NCBI GenBank assembly: GCA_034359265.1
Contig: CP136891.1
Location: forward strand, 47,918,001-47,982,000
Direction of reading: 5' to 3'
Length of the DNA stretch: 64,000 bases
Origin: Canna indica
Taxonomy: Eukaryota; Streptophyta; Magnoliopsida; Zingiberales; Cannaceae
Below, piece after piece: positions 54,750-64,000 of the stretch. Under the pieces are notes generated by a model. That model searched no databases. It saw only the letters and a list, made by a program, of their open reading frames with translations, and was not told where the DNA came from. Made by a program: the position numbers and the translations under genes. Numbering within the stretch: the stretch's first letter is position 1; each line of letters begins with the position of its first letter.

Positions 54750-57198
54750 TGTCACGCCCCAACTCAGGGTCGCATGACCGGCTATGGTAGGTGTCTGTAC
54801 CCCGAAGCCTACGACATGCACTCATCAACAAAATAACAATATGCAATCAGACTGACATAGACAATATAAATGAAGTCTGCTAAAATTTATTAAATGTTGA
54901 AAACAAATTTTACAATTCAACGATCAAAGAACATGACTACGACTATGAAACTGCCTGCTACGAGATCTACGTCACCACCTGCACTCCAGCCGTGCCACGC
55001 CATCAAGCCATACCTCACTGGTCAGGCTCTGCAAAACAAAGATAAATAAAACCATGAGTCCACGAGGAACTCGGTGAGTGGTTCTTCCGAACCTCCACCT
55101 AAGTCCCCAGTATAATATCATATATAGTAATAAAATATTTGCATAAAATTTATACTGGTCGTATCAAAATAACCGACCAGTTGGCCATTCCCTGTGAGTA
55201 AATAAACATGCCAATTAGGGCTCTACACAATAAGTATCACTCGGCCACTATGGACCTTACCCCTACATAATTAGTTTGGTCGTGCCCGGCCTTCATCTCG
55301 TTACAATACTCGGCCACACCGGCCCACACTATCATACAAGTATGTACACTAACCACAGCAAGTTATATATTCTTACATAAATTCCGCATTTAGCGATTCA
55401 GTCACTGGGTCCGTCAACTAGGATGGTCAACTAGTTTCAGGAACTCCACCAGGTTAGGGATAGCTAGTCCCACCCAACTCGAGTCTACCGTCAGCGTGGC
55501 CCACCGACAGAATCTCAAGACCCTCCGCCACTCGGGTCTAACACCTAGCGTGGCCCGCTGGTGCAATCTCAATACCCTAATTCCCCGCTGAGTCGGATAT
55601 CAGCCGTGTCGGCTATAAACACCCCTCAGCCCGACCATCTCAAACACAATACACATACAATGTATTACACTAGTTACTAAACATCTCCCGGGCTTCCGCC
55701 CGTATCCGGCCCTACCCTGGGCCCTATTTGGTCAACAGTCCTAAGTTACCCTCCCTAGGCACGAATACCTAATGTATCTATGTGCAAAGTTTATCCCATT
55801 TAACTCCTAATAACATATGTCATTTACCAGCGGAGTTTCACGTCTCGTACTCATGTCCCAGGTACTAAGCAAACACAACAAAATTTCCTCCACCTAGTTT
55901 CCTGTCATATACCATACATGCTCATCAATATTAGGCATATCATTGACATAATATTCTCAATAATTAATAAATCACATCATACTAGAAATAGGAGGATTCA
56001 ACAATTATACCACCATAATTTCCTACATAATCATAGCAATTAAACATTAAATTCCTGCATTCAAATATTTAATTGCAGCATGTGAAAATTTAATTTTAGC
56101 AATAATTCTTTGATGGAAGCCTATGAGTAATAGTTTCATCAATTAAATAATTATTTATAGCATTTAATTATTTAATTACAGCATATAGAAATAAATTCCA
56201 GCAATTATAAAAATATGTAGAGAGCCATCTAATACATCTCAAGACAAGAAACAGTCTACACCAGTTAATAAACGATGATCATAATTAACACTACATCAAC
56301 TCCATGTTCTCAACGCTATGATCTCAACAAGCTAAGTCATATATTTTATTTAACCCTCTTCATTCCCAAAGCCGAGCCTTGGTTTACCCTTCTCGGCCAA
56401 CCCCTTCGAATTGGGGAAGAACCTCACATGGCCGGCCCTAGGGATTTTGGGGAAAACCAAATCCTCGACCAAGGTCTCTACATCTCATAAGATCATAATC
56501 ATGCTTAAGAATAGATCTACTAGGATTTAAGCACTCGAGGAACTTAGGAAAATTTTCGGCATGATATTTCCCCTTTTTCCTCTATTCGGCCAGCACTATG
56601 AATCGAGAAAATATCACGGAAAAATCACAAGATCACACATTGACAACATGAGGGAAATACCGGATCAAGAACCACAAGAATCGATGAAGAATCATCACAA
56701 AAATTGACAACTTCATAAACTCAAGGGTTCAGCCAAGGGCTTCACCCTAATCCAAGGTTCAACCACTCACCTTAGCCTTAATGGAAGGAAAAGGGAAGAA
56801 GATCGAAGATGTCTCGGCCTTCGACGATGACCACGAACTCCGCCGCTGCCACCCTTGATCGCCTCTCTCCCTTCTCTCTCTCTCACCCTTCTCGGTTTCC
56901 GTGCGGCTCTTCTTGAGCCGTACAACAACTGATGGGCCCTTATATATATATTTCAATACTCACTTAAACCCCTACTCGACTCAACCCTTACTCGAATTGA
57001 GCCCGACTCGATCCGCAAACCCGGTTCCAACCCGACTTGAGTCAATTCAAGTTATAAAACATGAAAGCATTAATTACGAGTCCAACAAATTAAATTACAC
57101 CTTCTACTCGCGGCGATCTCGTGACTCCACCCGGCTAGTCCCCGATCCGGCTCGTTGAACCAAATAAAATTTTATATTAGGAAACCTCAGGTATTACA
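54750..57198 (-). repeat. Antisense solo chromovirus LTR with GGAAT target duplication
   Basis: On the minus strand it runs from TGTAATACCTGAGG (57198) to GGGGCGTGACA (54750), 2449 bp, flanked by GGAAT at 54745-54749 and 57199-57203. It includes a TATA-like TATATATATAAGGG near 56940, a leader hairpin (56901-56923), the donor AAGGTGAGTGG near 56763-56772 and the acceptor TTTTGCAG at about 55029-55036. It has no internal region or second LTR, so it is the product of LTR-LTR recombination. No gene. Confidence 0.92.
56901..56923 (-). promoter_or_regulatory. Leader hairpin of the antisense solo LTR
   Basis: Plus-strand arms GTGCGGCTC (56901-56909) and GAGCCGTAC (56915-56923) pair, with one G-U type wobble, around a 5-nt loop, about 20 bp after the TATA-like run on the minus strand. 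Confidence 0.6.
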
Positions 57199-57203
57199 GG
57201 AAT

Positions 57204-57632
57204 ACTATTCCTTATGCAGTTATGCCTCATTTATTCCATTGCTTGGTTACAACTTATAGACAAGGAATAGGTGGGTCATAAGGAATAGATAATGAATAGT
57301 ATTCTCTATCTATTCCTGATGACATTTACCTATATTGTCTTTCAATATTTATAATATTACATAAAACTTTAAAAATTTAAATTATTTAATTAATTTTAAT
57401 AATTACATATCTTAAATAAATAATTATTATTTTATTATTAAATATTAGGGAAAACGTGTAAAATGGTCCCTCAACTATGGCGGATTATTCACTTTGGTCC
57501 CACAACTTTTTTCGGCTCACATGAGCCCCTAAAGATTTTTAATTGTCACTTTAGTCCTTGGCCGTGACCTTACCGTTAAAAAAATACCTACGTGGCTAAC
57601 ATTCCCACGACGTGACATCGGGCTTTAGTTGA
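57204..57632. other. Unassigned A/T-rich DNA and a transposon-end-like phrase
   Basis: 57204-57330 contains many GGAATA/TATTCC words (possible Harbinger-like remnant). 57446-57630 contains ATGGTCCCTCAACTATGG and ACCGTTAAAAAAATACCTAC, phrases common at the ends of plant transposons and loosely similar in layout to 46270-46400. No coding signal. Confidence 0.4.
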
Positions 57633-60540
57633 CTTTTTTTTACCAAAAAACATAAAATTACTTATCAGACAAAAGGAGGTCCATGAAGGTCAAAATACAA
57701 AATAGAGGAGAGCTCCGGCAGTCTAAAGGATGACCAAACATTTGTCGTCTTAAATCGTCGTACATAATTTGCAGCCCAATGAGCCGCTTTGTTACATTCG
57801 CATGAAATAAAGGAAGGCAGAAGCTTATAAATTTGTTGTAGCTTGTGATCCAGCATAGGGGAGGAAGCTTTGCAGTTAATCAAGTCTAAAAAGATTGCAC
57901 AATCCGATTCAACTTCAACATTAGGATGATTGAAAGCCGCAAATTGTAGGCCATTTAGAATTGCTACAGCTTCAGCCTACATGGGGAAGGAACTGTGAAA
58001 GTAGCCAGCTTCGGTATGAAAACAAGTACGAAATGTATCTCGAGCAATAAAAGAAAATGCAGCATCAAAATTAAAAACACAACCAGGCTCTGGGGAATCC
58101 ACTTAACGTAGATGTGTTTATTTAAATTGCCCTCAGGTAATCTGGGACTCATGTAATCTCTTAAATGCGACAATATTTGAGGCACGAGGCTTGAAGGGTG
58201 AAGCTGCCTAGCAGAATGGACCTTTTCATTCCTAGCGTACCAGGTGAACCAGAGGGTATAAGCAATAATGCAGTAAAGGGAAAAACTGCCCGAGAGTGAA
58301 TCGGGAGCAGTTAATCAGGACCTGAAAGCCCAATTATTTTGGTTAGAGAAGTCAAAGGGAAGGTGAATTTTGAGACTATCCCAAATATCATACACATAAG
58401 GGCAGTAGAGAAATAACTGGGGGAGGGTTTCAGGACAGGAGTTGCATAAAGGACAAGAGTCATTGGTAAGGGTACCAAAATGAGAGAGATGAGTTTTAAG
58501 GGGGGGCCTATTATGCAAAAATTTCCAACAAAAAAGGGTAATTTTTGGTGGAATTTTTAATTTCCGCAAAGTATTCCAGAGTTGCTGATTATTAGCACCC
58601 ACAGATTCACAGTTTCTAAGGAAAGAGTAAGCCGATTTCGCGGTAACATTCCCCGAAGCCTCAGCTTCGCAAGCCCATTAATCATCATGGGGGTTTAAAG
58701 GCAACCGAATTTTGTAAATGGATTCCCACAGAGTTTGGTTAAAATGTTGTAAACCCAACTGAGAGTTCCAATCATTATTGGAAATAAACATATTAACCTT
58801 ATCATAGTCCAGCAAAGGCACATTTGCAAACAAAGCAGGCTTAAAAGCCTGGGGCACATCCGAACACCATCTATCATGTAAGATGGAGGTAGTAGAGCCA
58901 TCACTAATGATTTTAATAAAGCCATCTTTAAGTTGATGAAATGAATGAGTGAAAAGCTTCCAAGCACGGGAGGAGTTAATGGGAGGGGCAGAGTTTAGAT
59001 AGGTAAGAGTTGGGTATTTAACTTTAACAAGTTTGACCCAAAGGGAGTTAGAATTGTTAAGGTAAAGCTAAAGTCTCCTAGCTTATAAGGCATGAGATTT
59101 AAGGGAAAGGTCATGGATATTTAGACCTCTATGGGACTTAGGAAGAGTAAGGGTATCTCATTTGATTAAATGCATACTCTTATTGTCTTTGAAGCCAGAC
59201 CAAAAAAATTGCCTAATGGTTCTAGTAATTTTATCAATGGTTGAGGAGTTGATCTAGGAGATGGAAAGGGAGTGAAGGGGGGTGGAGTTGAGGACATAAT
59301 TGATTAAAACCAACCTGCCAGCTTGAGAGAGGAATTGGGTTTGCCAATGAGCAAGTCAGTTATCAATATGAGTTGATATAAAATCATGGGCATTAGAGGG
59401 AGCCCTCCTAGGAGCAACCATAGCTCCTAAATATTTAAAGAGAAAGTTACCACACATTATGTTAAGCTGGGAACTGGTCCTATTTTTTTTGGAGGTAGGA
59501 GTGCTACGAGGGAAGTATATTTTAGATTTAGAATGATTAGCAGACTGACCAGTAAGATTGCTGTAAATAAGTAAGATTTTATTGATGGCATTGATACTCT
59601 TCTTGTTTGCTCCAAAACTTAAAAGTAGGTCATCAGCAAACATCATGTGAGTAAAAGTAAAGGCATTCTTAACTTTTAAAGGTGAGAGAAGGTTCTGGTT
59701 TACAACAGAACTAATAAGGTTAGAGCCACTAGGTTGTAAAGGTAGGGGGAGATGGGGTCCCCTTGCCTTACACCCTGGTAAGAAGGGAAGAAATGGGAAG
59801 AGTTACCATTGATAAGGCAAGAAAAGGTGGTTGAAGAGATGCAAGAGCTGATCCAATTGATGAATTGGAGGGGGAAACCAAAACAATGAAGAACATAAGA
59901 TATGGCTGACCAGGAAAGCTTGTCAAAAGCTTTATCAAGATCAATTTTGATCAGGATGTTAGGGGAAGCACCTTTAGAGTTATAAATGGAGTGAGCTAGT
60001 TCCTGAGCAATGAGAATATGGTCATGGATGGATATGCCTTTAAGGAAAACAGATTGCTCAGTGGAAATAATGGAGTTAAGAAGGGGTTGAAACCATTGGC
60101 AATGGCTTTTGAGAGAATTCTATATGAAACGATGCAGAGAACGATAGGTCTAAAATCTTTGACTTGGGAAGGATTCTTGGATTTGGGGATGAAAGTTAAG
60201 AGGGTTTTATTCCAATCATAAGGAATGAAGGAAGTGTTGTAAAAGGTAGAGATGCAGTTCATAAAGGCATCAGAAATAGATGGCCAGTAGGCTTTTAAAA
60301 ATTCAACCAAGAAGCCATCAAGCCCAGGGTTTTTGCCATTGGGAAGGGCGCTAAAAGTATTCCAGATCTCTTTAGTGGAGAAAGGAACAATTAGGTTAGT
60401 GAAAAAGCTAGGGTCTAGTCTCTGAAAAGAGGGCCAAGAGGAGTGAGAAGAGGTGATCATGGAGTTGGAGGAGGACCAAAGTTGGGAGTAATGATTGGAA
60501 AAAGCAAGTAAGATGTCTTTATCAGATGTCACAGTAATAG
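57633..60540 (-). pseudogene. L1-like LINE ORF2 with RNase H, 5'-truncated
   Basis: Minus strand, from right to left. Reverse transcriptase begins at 60535 with LLAFSNHYSQLWSSSN and has NGKNPGLDGFLVEFLKAYW, LTFIPKSKNP and FRPIVLC, all typical of L1-type enzymes. The catalytic FADD box is in MMFADDLLLSFG (59646). The zinc-binding zf-RVT domain follows (CWKFLHNRPP, CPLCNSCPETLPQLFLYC, 58602-58315), then an RNase H of the RVT_3 type (58185-57665; FISCECNKAAHWAANYV). A short A-run on the minus strand (57633-57640) marks the 3' tail. The endonuclease and ORF1 are missing by 5' truncation, as is common in LINEs. Frames are broken repeatedly. Confidence 0.9.
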
Positions 60541-61880
60541 TAGGAATAATCGGGATTCGCCCGAACTTATTCCTTTAACACAGGTTGGGAATTACCCATC
60601 CATCCTTTCGGGCCAAGCCCGTGATCCGGCTCCTGTCCGAGCCTCCCCACCATTCATAAAAATATGGCGCTAACAAGACCTAAGTCAAGTGTCTCCTACG
60701 GTGTCTTAGGGGTGTCTTTACTAGGAAACGCCGCAACACACTATGCCTGATCCCGACGCCCTAGACCCATAATATCTTCAACTCATGAGATTTTATTTCA
60801 TGCAGATAAATTATTTTATTGGCTCTTAATAGATTATGCTGCCCCTTGAATTTTAATTCTATAATTAAAATTTCCATTGCGGAAATTCGGGTTTTATTTT
60901 AGGGATTTTATTTTTAGTTTACTGTTGAGCCCAAAACTAGTGCACCCAAGCCGAATATGATTTCTAAAGTGTGTCCTATGGTCTCAAACTATATTTTTCG
61001 ATCGAAATGATAGGTCACACGACTATGATCAATAAACTATACGCATCACAACAGAGATTACAAAATCAGTCTTGAATTAACAATTTCAGGATGAAATTTC
61101 AGCAAGTTTGGATTTCAGCATGTCAAGGTAGTTAATCCGAAAATCACAATAATTATATCCTTAATTATCACCACAACATATTTATAACATCAAGATAAAT
61201 CATACAAAGATTAAATCATATTTCCTAATCAATATTTAGCATGCGTCCACACCATCTTTAAATCAAGACTCAAGCTTCAAAACCAAGAACCGCAAACAAG
61301 AACATACATGGCATCAAGATTAAATCTTTTTTCATGCAAAACATATATTCATATGCTGAAATTTTATATCTAGATACAAATCATGCATTGGCATCATAGG
61401 AAATTAATTAAGGTAATTAATCCAAAGCCTAGATCTCAAAAACCATCAAGAACTTCTCTTAGGTATTTCATCGAACACCTTGAGGGCGACCCAATTCCCA
61501 CCTTGGCCGAGCACCCCTAGGGTAGTCCTAGAGCTGCCGAGCCCCATAGGGGGGTCTTCGGCCCCCTCTTTCAAAAGAGAAATCGGTGAGAAACTCGAGA
61601 GTCGATGGAAAACCCAAGACGAGGAGAGGTAAACCACTAAACTGATTAGGAAGAAGAAATAGGGAAGAATTTCCAAAGCAGCGGCCTCCGAATCCAGCCT
61701 CAAAAGAGTGCAGCGGGTCGGCTAAAACAAGGGGGGAAAAGGTGGCGGCTCCAAGATCCAAAGGGGGCGGCTGACTCCAAGAGAGGGGGAGAGGGGCTGC
61801 GGCTCCTCTCTCCTTGATGGCTTGTGCGGCTCCAATAAGGAGCCGCCTAGCCAATGACGGGGGGGAGGGGGGGTTATACT
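60541..61880 (-). repeat. Antisense chromovirus LTR fragment
   Basis: The reverse complement of the LTR type at 36770-39579, covering about 37130-38735 of it. It keeps one hairpin of the array: AGGAATAA (60542-60549) with TTATTCCT (60567-60574), and the leader hairpin GCGGCTCC (61827-61834) with GGAGCCGC (61840-61847). The 3' side is cut by the LINE at 60540 and the 5' side by a copia LTR at 61881. Open frames at 61446-61854 are leader sequence, not genes. Confidence 0.85.
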
Positions 61881-63409
61881 TGTTGGCTTAAGGTTTTCAA
61901 CCTTGGTCTTAGTCTCAGTTTTGATGATAACAAATATGGAACTAATGTTTTATTGAAAAATATTTTCAGGTTCCATATCGGCTAGCGCACGACGTCCGCG
62001 ATCAGAAAAATGGGAGAAATCAGAAATTCAGAAGGACATTGATCATCGTGCTCGGGTTCGTCAAGGAAAATTTCTCGAAGATCGACGTGTGCACAAAAGT
62101 TGTCTTGGACGAGTCTAAAGAATACATGGAAAGCTCTCCAAGTTGATACTCGTTAAAAGCCGGAATTCGGAAATGAAGCGCGCAAGAAGAAGGCTGAAAA
62201 AATCAAGTTTAGCCTAGGTTCGGTCAATCGGTCGGTCGACCAAAATGGTGTTAAGAATTGGTTGTAGCCTTGTCGGACGATCGGACGGTCAACCGAACGA
62301 TGCCAAAAAATGGGAATAGCCATTCAGTCGACCTCTCAATCGATCGAAGTTGGCAAAAATTTGGCAGAAGGCTATGTCGGTCGACCGACCGAAGCCAAAA
62401 TGAAGAAGAAGATCGATCGACCGGATTGCAGATCGCAGATCGTGCTATTGGCTTCATTGCATCGGTCGACCGGTCGGTCAACCGGACTGCGGATCAATAA
62501 AGTCGTGATCCATTCGATCGACCGGACGATGCGAGTTAAGCCCAGAAAGGGTAGCGGTCGATCGGTCGGTCGTCCAATGATCTATCGAACGGCTATAATG
62601 GCTAGTTTTCTACCCGTTGAATCGTCGTTCAGCTGAGGGGTTATAAATACCCCTCGCCTAACTTCTTTAATTCTTCTTACAGATTTTATTGAGCATTCAA
62701 AAGAGAGTTTTGAGCCTTCTAAAGATCAATTAATAGCGCTCTGTTCTTCCGTCAACAATTTCTCAAGAGCCCAGTTTTCTCCTCAACTCGGCTTCAATTC
62801 AAGCTCAACAACTTGGCAAGTTGGAGGCTTGAAGGCTTGGAAAAGAGCACTGATTCTTGGTTTTATTCTTTAGCTCTTTTCATTGTAATCTTTATTGTTA
62901 TTTGAACGTATTCAAAGTTGAGTTTGTGTAAGACCTAGTGTCAGGTCTTGGATCTAAGTGGTTACCTGAGTACAGGAGGTGTAAAGTCACTTGTGTAAAC
63001 ATAGCTTACTAGGATTAGTTGAGTTGTCCCTTAGGGTTGAGGTGGAAGAGTGCTCTCGGTAAGAAGACGGAGACTTTCGGGTGTGGAAGTGCCTTAGGTC
63101 GAGAGTGAGACTCTTCGAGTTAAAGTCCTCTGTGTAAGGGAAACATCATTAATCTAGTAAAACTAAGTTTGGAAATCCTAAGCGGGGTGCTTAGGTAGTG
63201 GAGTAGGCATTGGGGCGAACCACTATAGATTCTTGTGTTTGCGTTGATATTCTATTTGTGCTTAATTGTTTTATTATTGCTTTCGCATTTAGTCACTCAA
63301 CTTGTAATTTGCCTAAGTAACCAAAGAAATGATTAAAAATCGGAATTAGGCAAATAGATTTAGATAACACACTATTCACCCCCCCTCTAGTGTGTCATTT
63401 CGTACAATA
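61881..63409 (+). repeat. SIRE-type copia 5' LTR
   Basis: 1529 bp from TGTTGGCTTAAGG to CGTACAATA. Palindrome array at 62220-62590; TATA box TTATAAATA at 62641-62649 between GAGGGG (62635-62640) and CCCCTC (62650-62655). Its last 280 bp closely match the antisense LTR at 25878-26157, so the two elements belong to one subfamily. Confidence 0.9.
62220..62590 (+). repeat. Palindrome array in the copia U3
   Basis: Clusters such as TCGGTCGACCGACCG, GATCGATCGACCGG, ATCGGTCGACCGGTCGG and CGGTCGATCGGTCGG, ending about 50 bp before the TATA box. Same placement as at 26600-26900, but the spacing and sequence of the clusters differ. Confidence 0.82.
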
Positions 63410-63411
63410 AT

Positions 63412-63423
63412 TGGTATCAGAGC
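63412..63423 (+). other. Primer binding site (initiator tRNA-Met)
   Basis: TGGTATCAGAGC two bases after the LTR end. Confidence 0.9.
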
Positions 63424-63476
63424 GGGTCGTAAATTGTGATTTTACCATCCCTTCTATAATTTGTCTTGATCCTAAA

Positions 63477-64000
63477 ATGGCACTAGAGTTGGTAGCATCT
63501 TCACCTCCTAGGTTCGATGAATCGAACTTTGGTCTTTGGAAGTCTAGAATGTACACCTACTTAAACACTAGAGGTTTTGATGTTTATAACATGATTAAAT
63601 TAGAATACATTGAACCAAAGGTTGACATGCATGATTGGAGTGAACATGACAATTGAAAATGTTTCAATCTAATGGAGATGCTATGTATTCTATATTTTGT
63701 ACCTTACCTAATAGCATCCTTGATAAAGTCATGCATTGTACATCGGCATTTGATTTATGGGCTACATTAATTATGTTATATGATTTTGCTAAAACCGAAG
63801 AGCTTAATACACTTGTTGAGGGTGGTGATGACAATGGTCATCCCCATAGTGCTAACCTCGGTTTTGATGCTATTAGTGCTTCTAGTGAAAGAAGCAAATC
63901 AAAAAGCCAGAAAAGAAAGGTTATATGCTACTTGTGTAAGGAAAAGGGGCACATTAGAAGAAATTGCCCTTCATCAAAGAAAATTGTCAAGAGGAAGACA
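63477..64000 (+). pseudogene. Copia gag, runs off the right edge
   Basis: The ATG at 63477 gives MALELVASSPPRFDES and the gag core up to a TGA at 63654-63656; the reading then continues one frame over from 63657 (MFQSNGDAMYSIFCTLPN, HCTSAFDLWATLIMLYDF) to a good zinc knuckle CYLCKEKGHIRRNC near 63930. It is a close relative of the gag at 24430-25808. I chose 63477 because the homology begins there; upstream is LTR and primer site. With one frameshift it is probably inactive, but it is otherwise well preserved. Whether pol follows lies outside the window. Confidence 0.88.

Noticed and set aside
57204..57445. A complete Harbinger-type element around the antisense solo LTR
   Set aside because: The left end and the inner words fit, but I could not find a matching right terminus or 3-bp duplication, so only a tentative remnant is listed.

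Overview
The window is plant nuclear DNA made almost entirely of transposable elements, nested in one another and mostly decayed. I found no convincing host gene and no tRNA or rRNA gene. The lineages point to a seed plant, most likely an angiosperm: Ty3/gypsy chromoviruses with a C-terminal chromodomain (Tekay-like), a Tat-like Ty3/gypsy element, Ty1/copia elements of SIRE/Maximus type with initiator-tRNA-Met primer sites, an Ale-like copia, an L1-like LINE with a trailing RNase H, and short non-autonomous hAT elements. I cannot name the species. The density of nesting suggests heterochromatin.

Layout, left half. 1-11425 holds pieces of Tat-type sequence: integrase on the minus strand at the left edge, gag on the minus strand at 10040-11425, and between them a plus-strand gene of the PF04195 'putative gypsy type transposon' family with its own TATA box. 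This is interrupted by a 5'-truncated chromovirus (pol 4573-7340, LTR 7373-9546) and a hAT element (10522-11222). Copia LTR fragments (11426-12120) and an antisense chromovirus LTR (12121-14280) follow, then a copia element (14281-20638) shrunken by deletions. From 20639 to 26157 lie two inverted copies of a copia-derived sequence that has gag but no pol. The best preserved element is the copia at 26279-36043, whose 3' LTR is split by a solo chromovirus LTR with a clean TTGAG target duplication and then cut off by a chromovirus integrase end.

Right half. A 2.8-kb chromovirus LTR (36770-39579) carries a striking array of seven hairpins. Then come an antisense copia LTR, a small internally deleted copia (40407-43831), a second antisense copia LTR (43997-45224), a gag fragment joined to an inverted reverse-transcriptase piece (45225-46134), an antisense Ale-like copia (47036-49375) with a hAT element in its LTR, a third chromovirus (49376-54700), an antisense solo LTR with GGAAT duplications (54750-57198), an L1-like LINE on the minus strand (57633-60540), an antisense LTR fragment (60541-61880), and the start of a further SIRE-type copia that runs off the right edge (61881-64000).

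The most unusual signals are in the LTRs, not in the proteins: a hairpin array whose stems differ while the loop is conserved; a leader hairpin just after the TATA box of most chromovirus LTRs with compensating changes; TATA boxes centred in inverted repeats in both copia and gypsy LTRs; dense GGTCGACC/CGATCG palindrome arrays upstream of the copia promoters; and a conserved GTGAGTGG donor with a TTTTGCAG acceptor in chromovirus LTRs that could define a leader intron.
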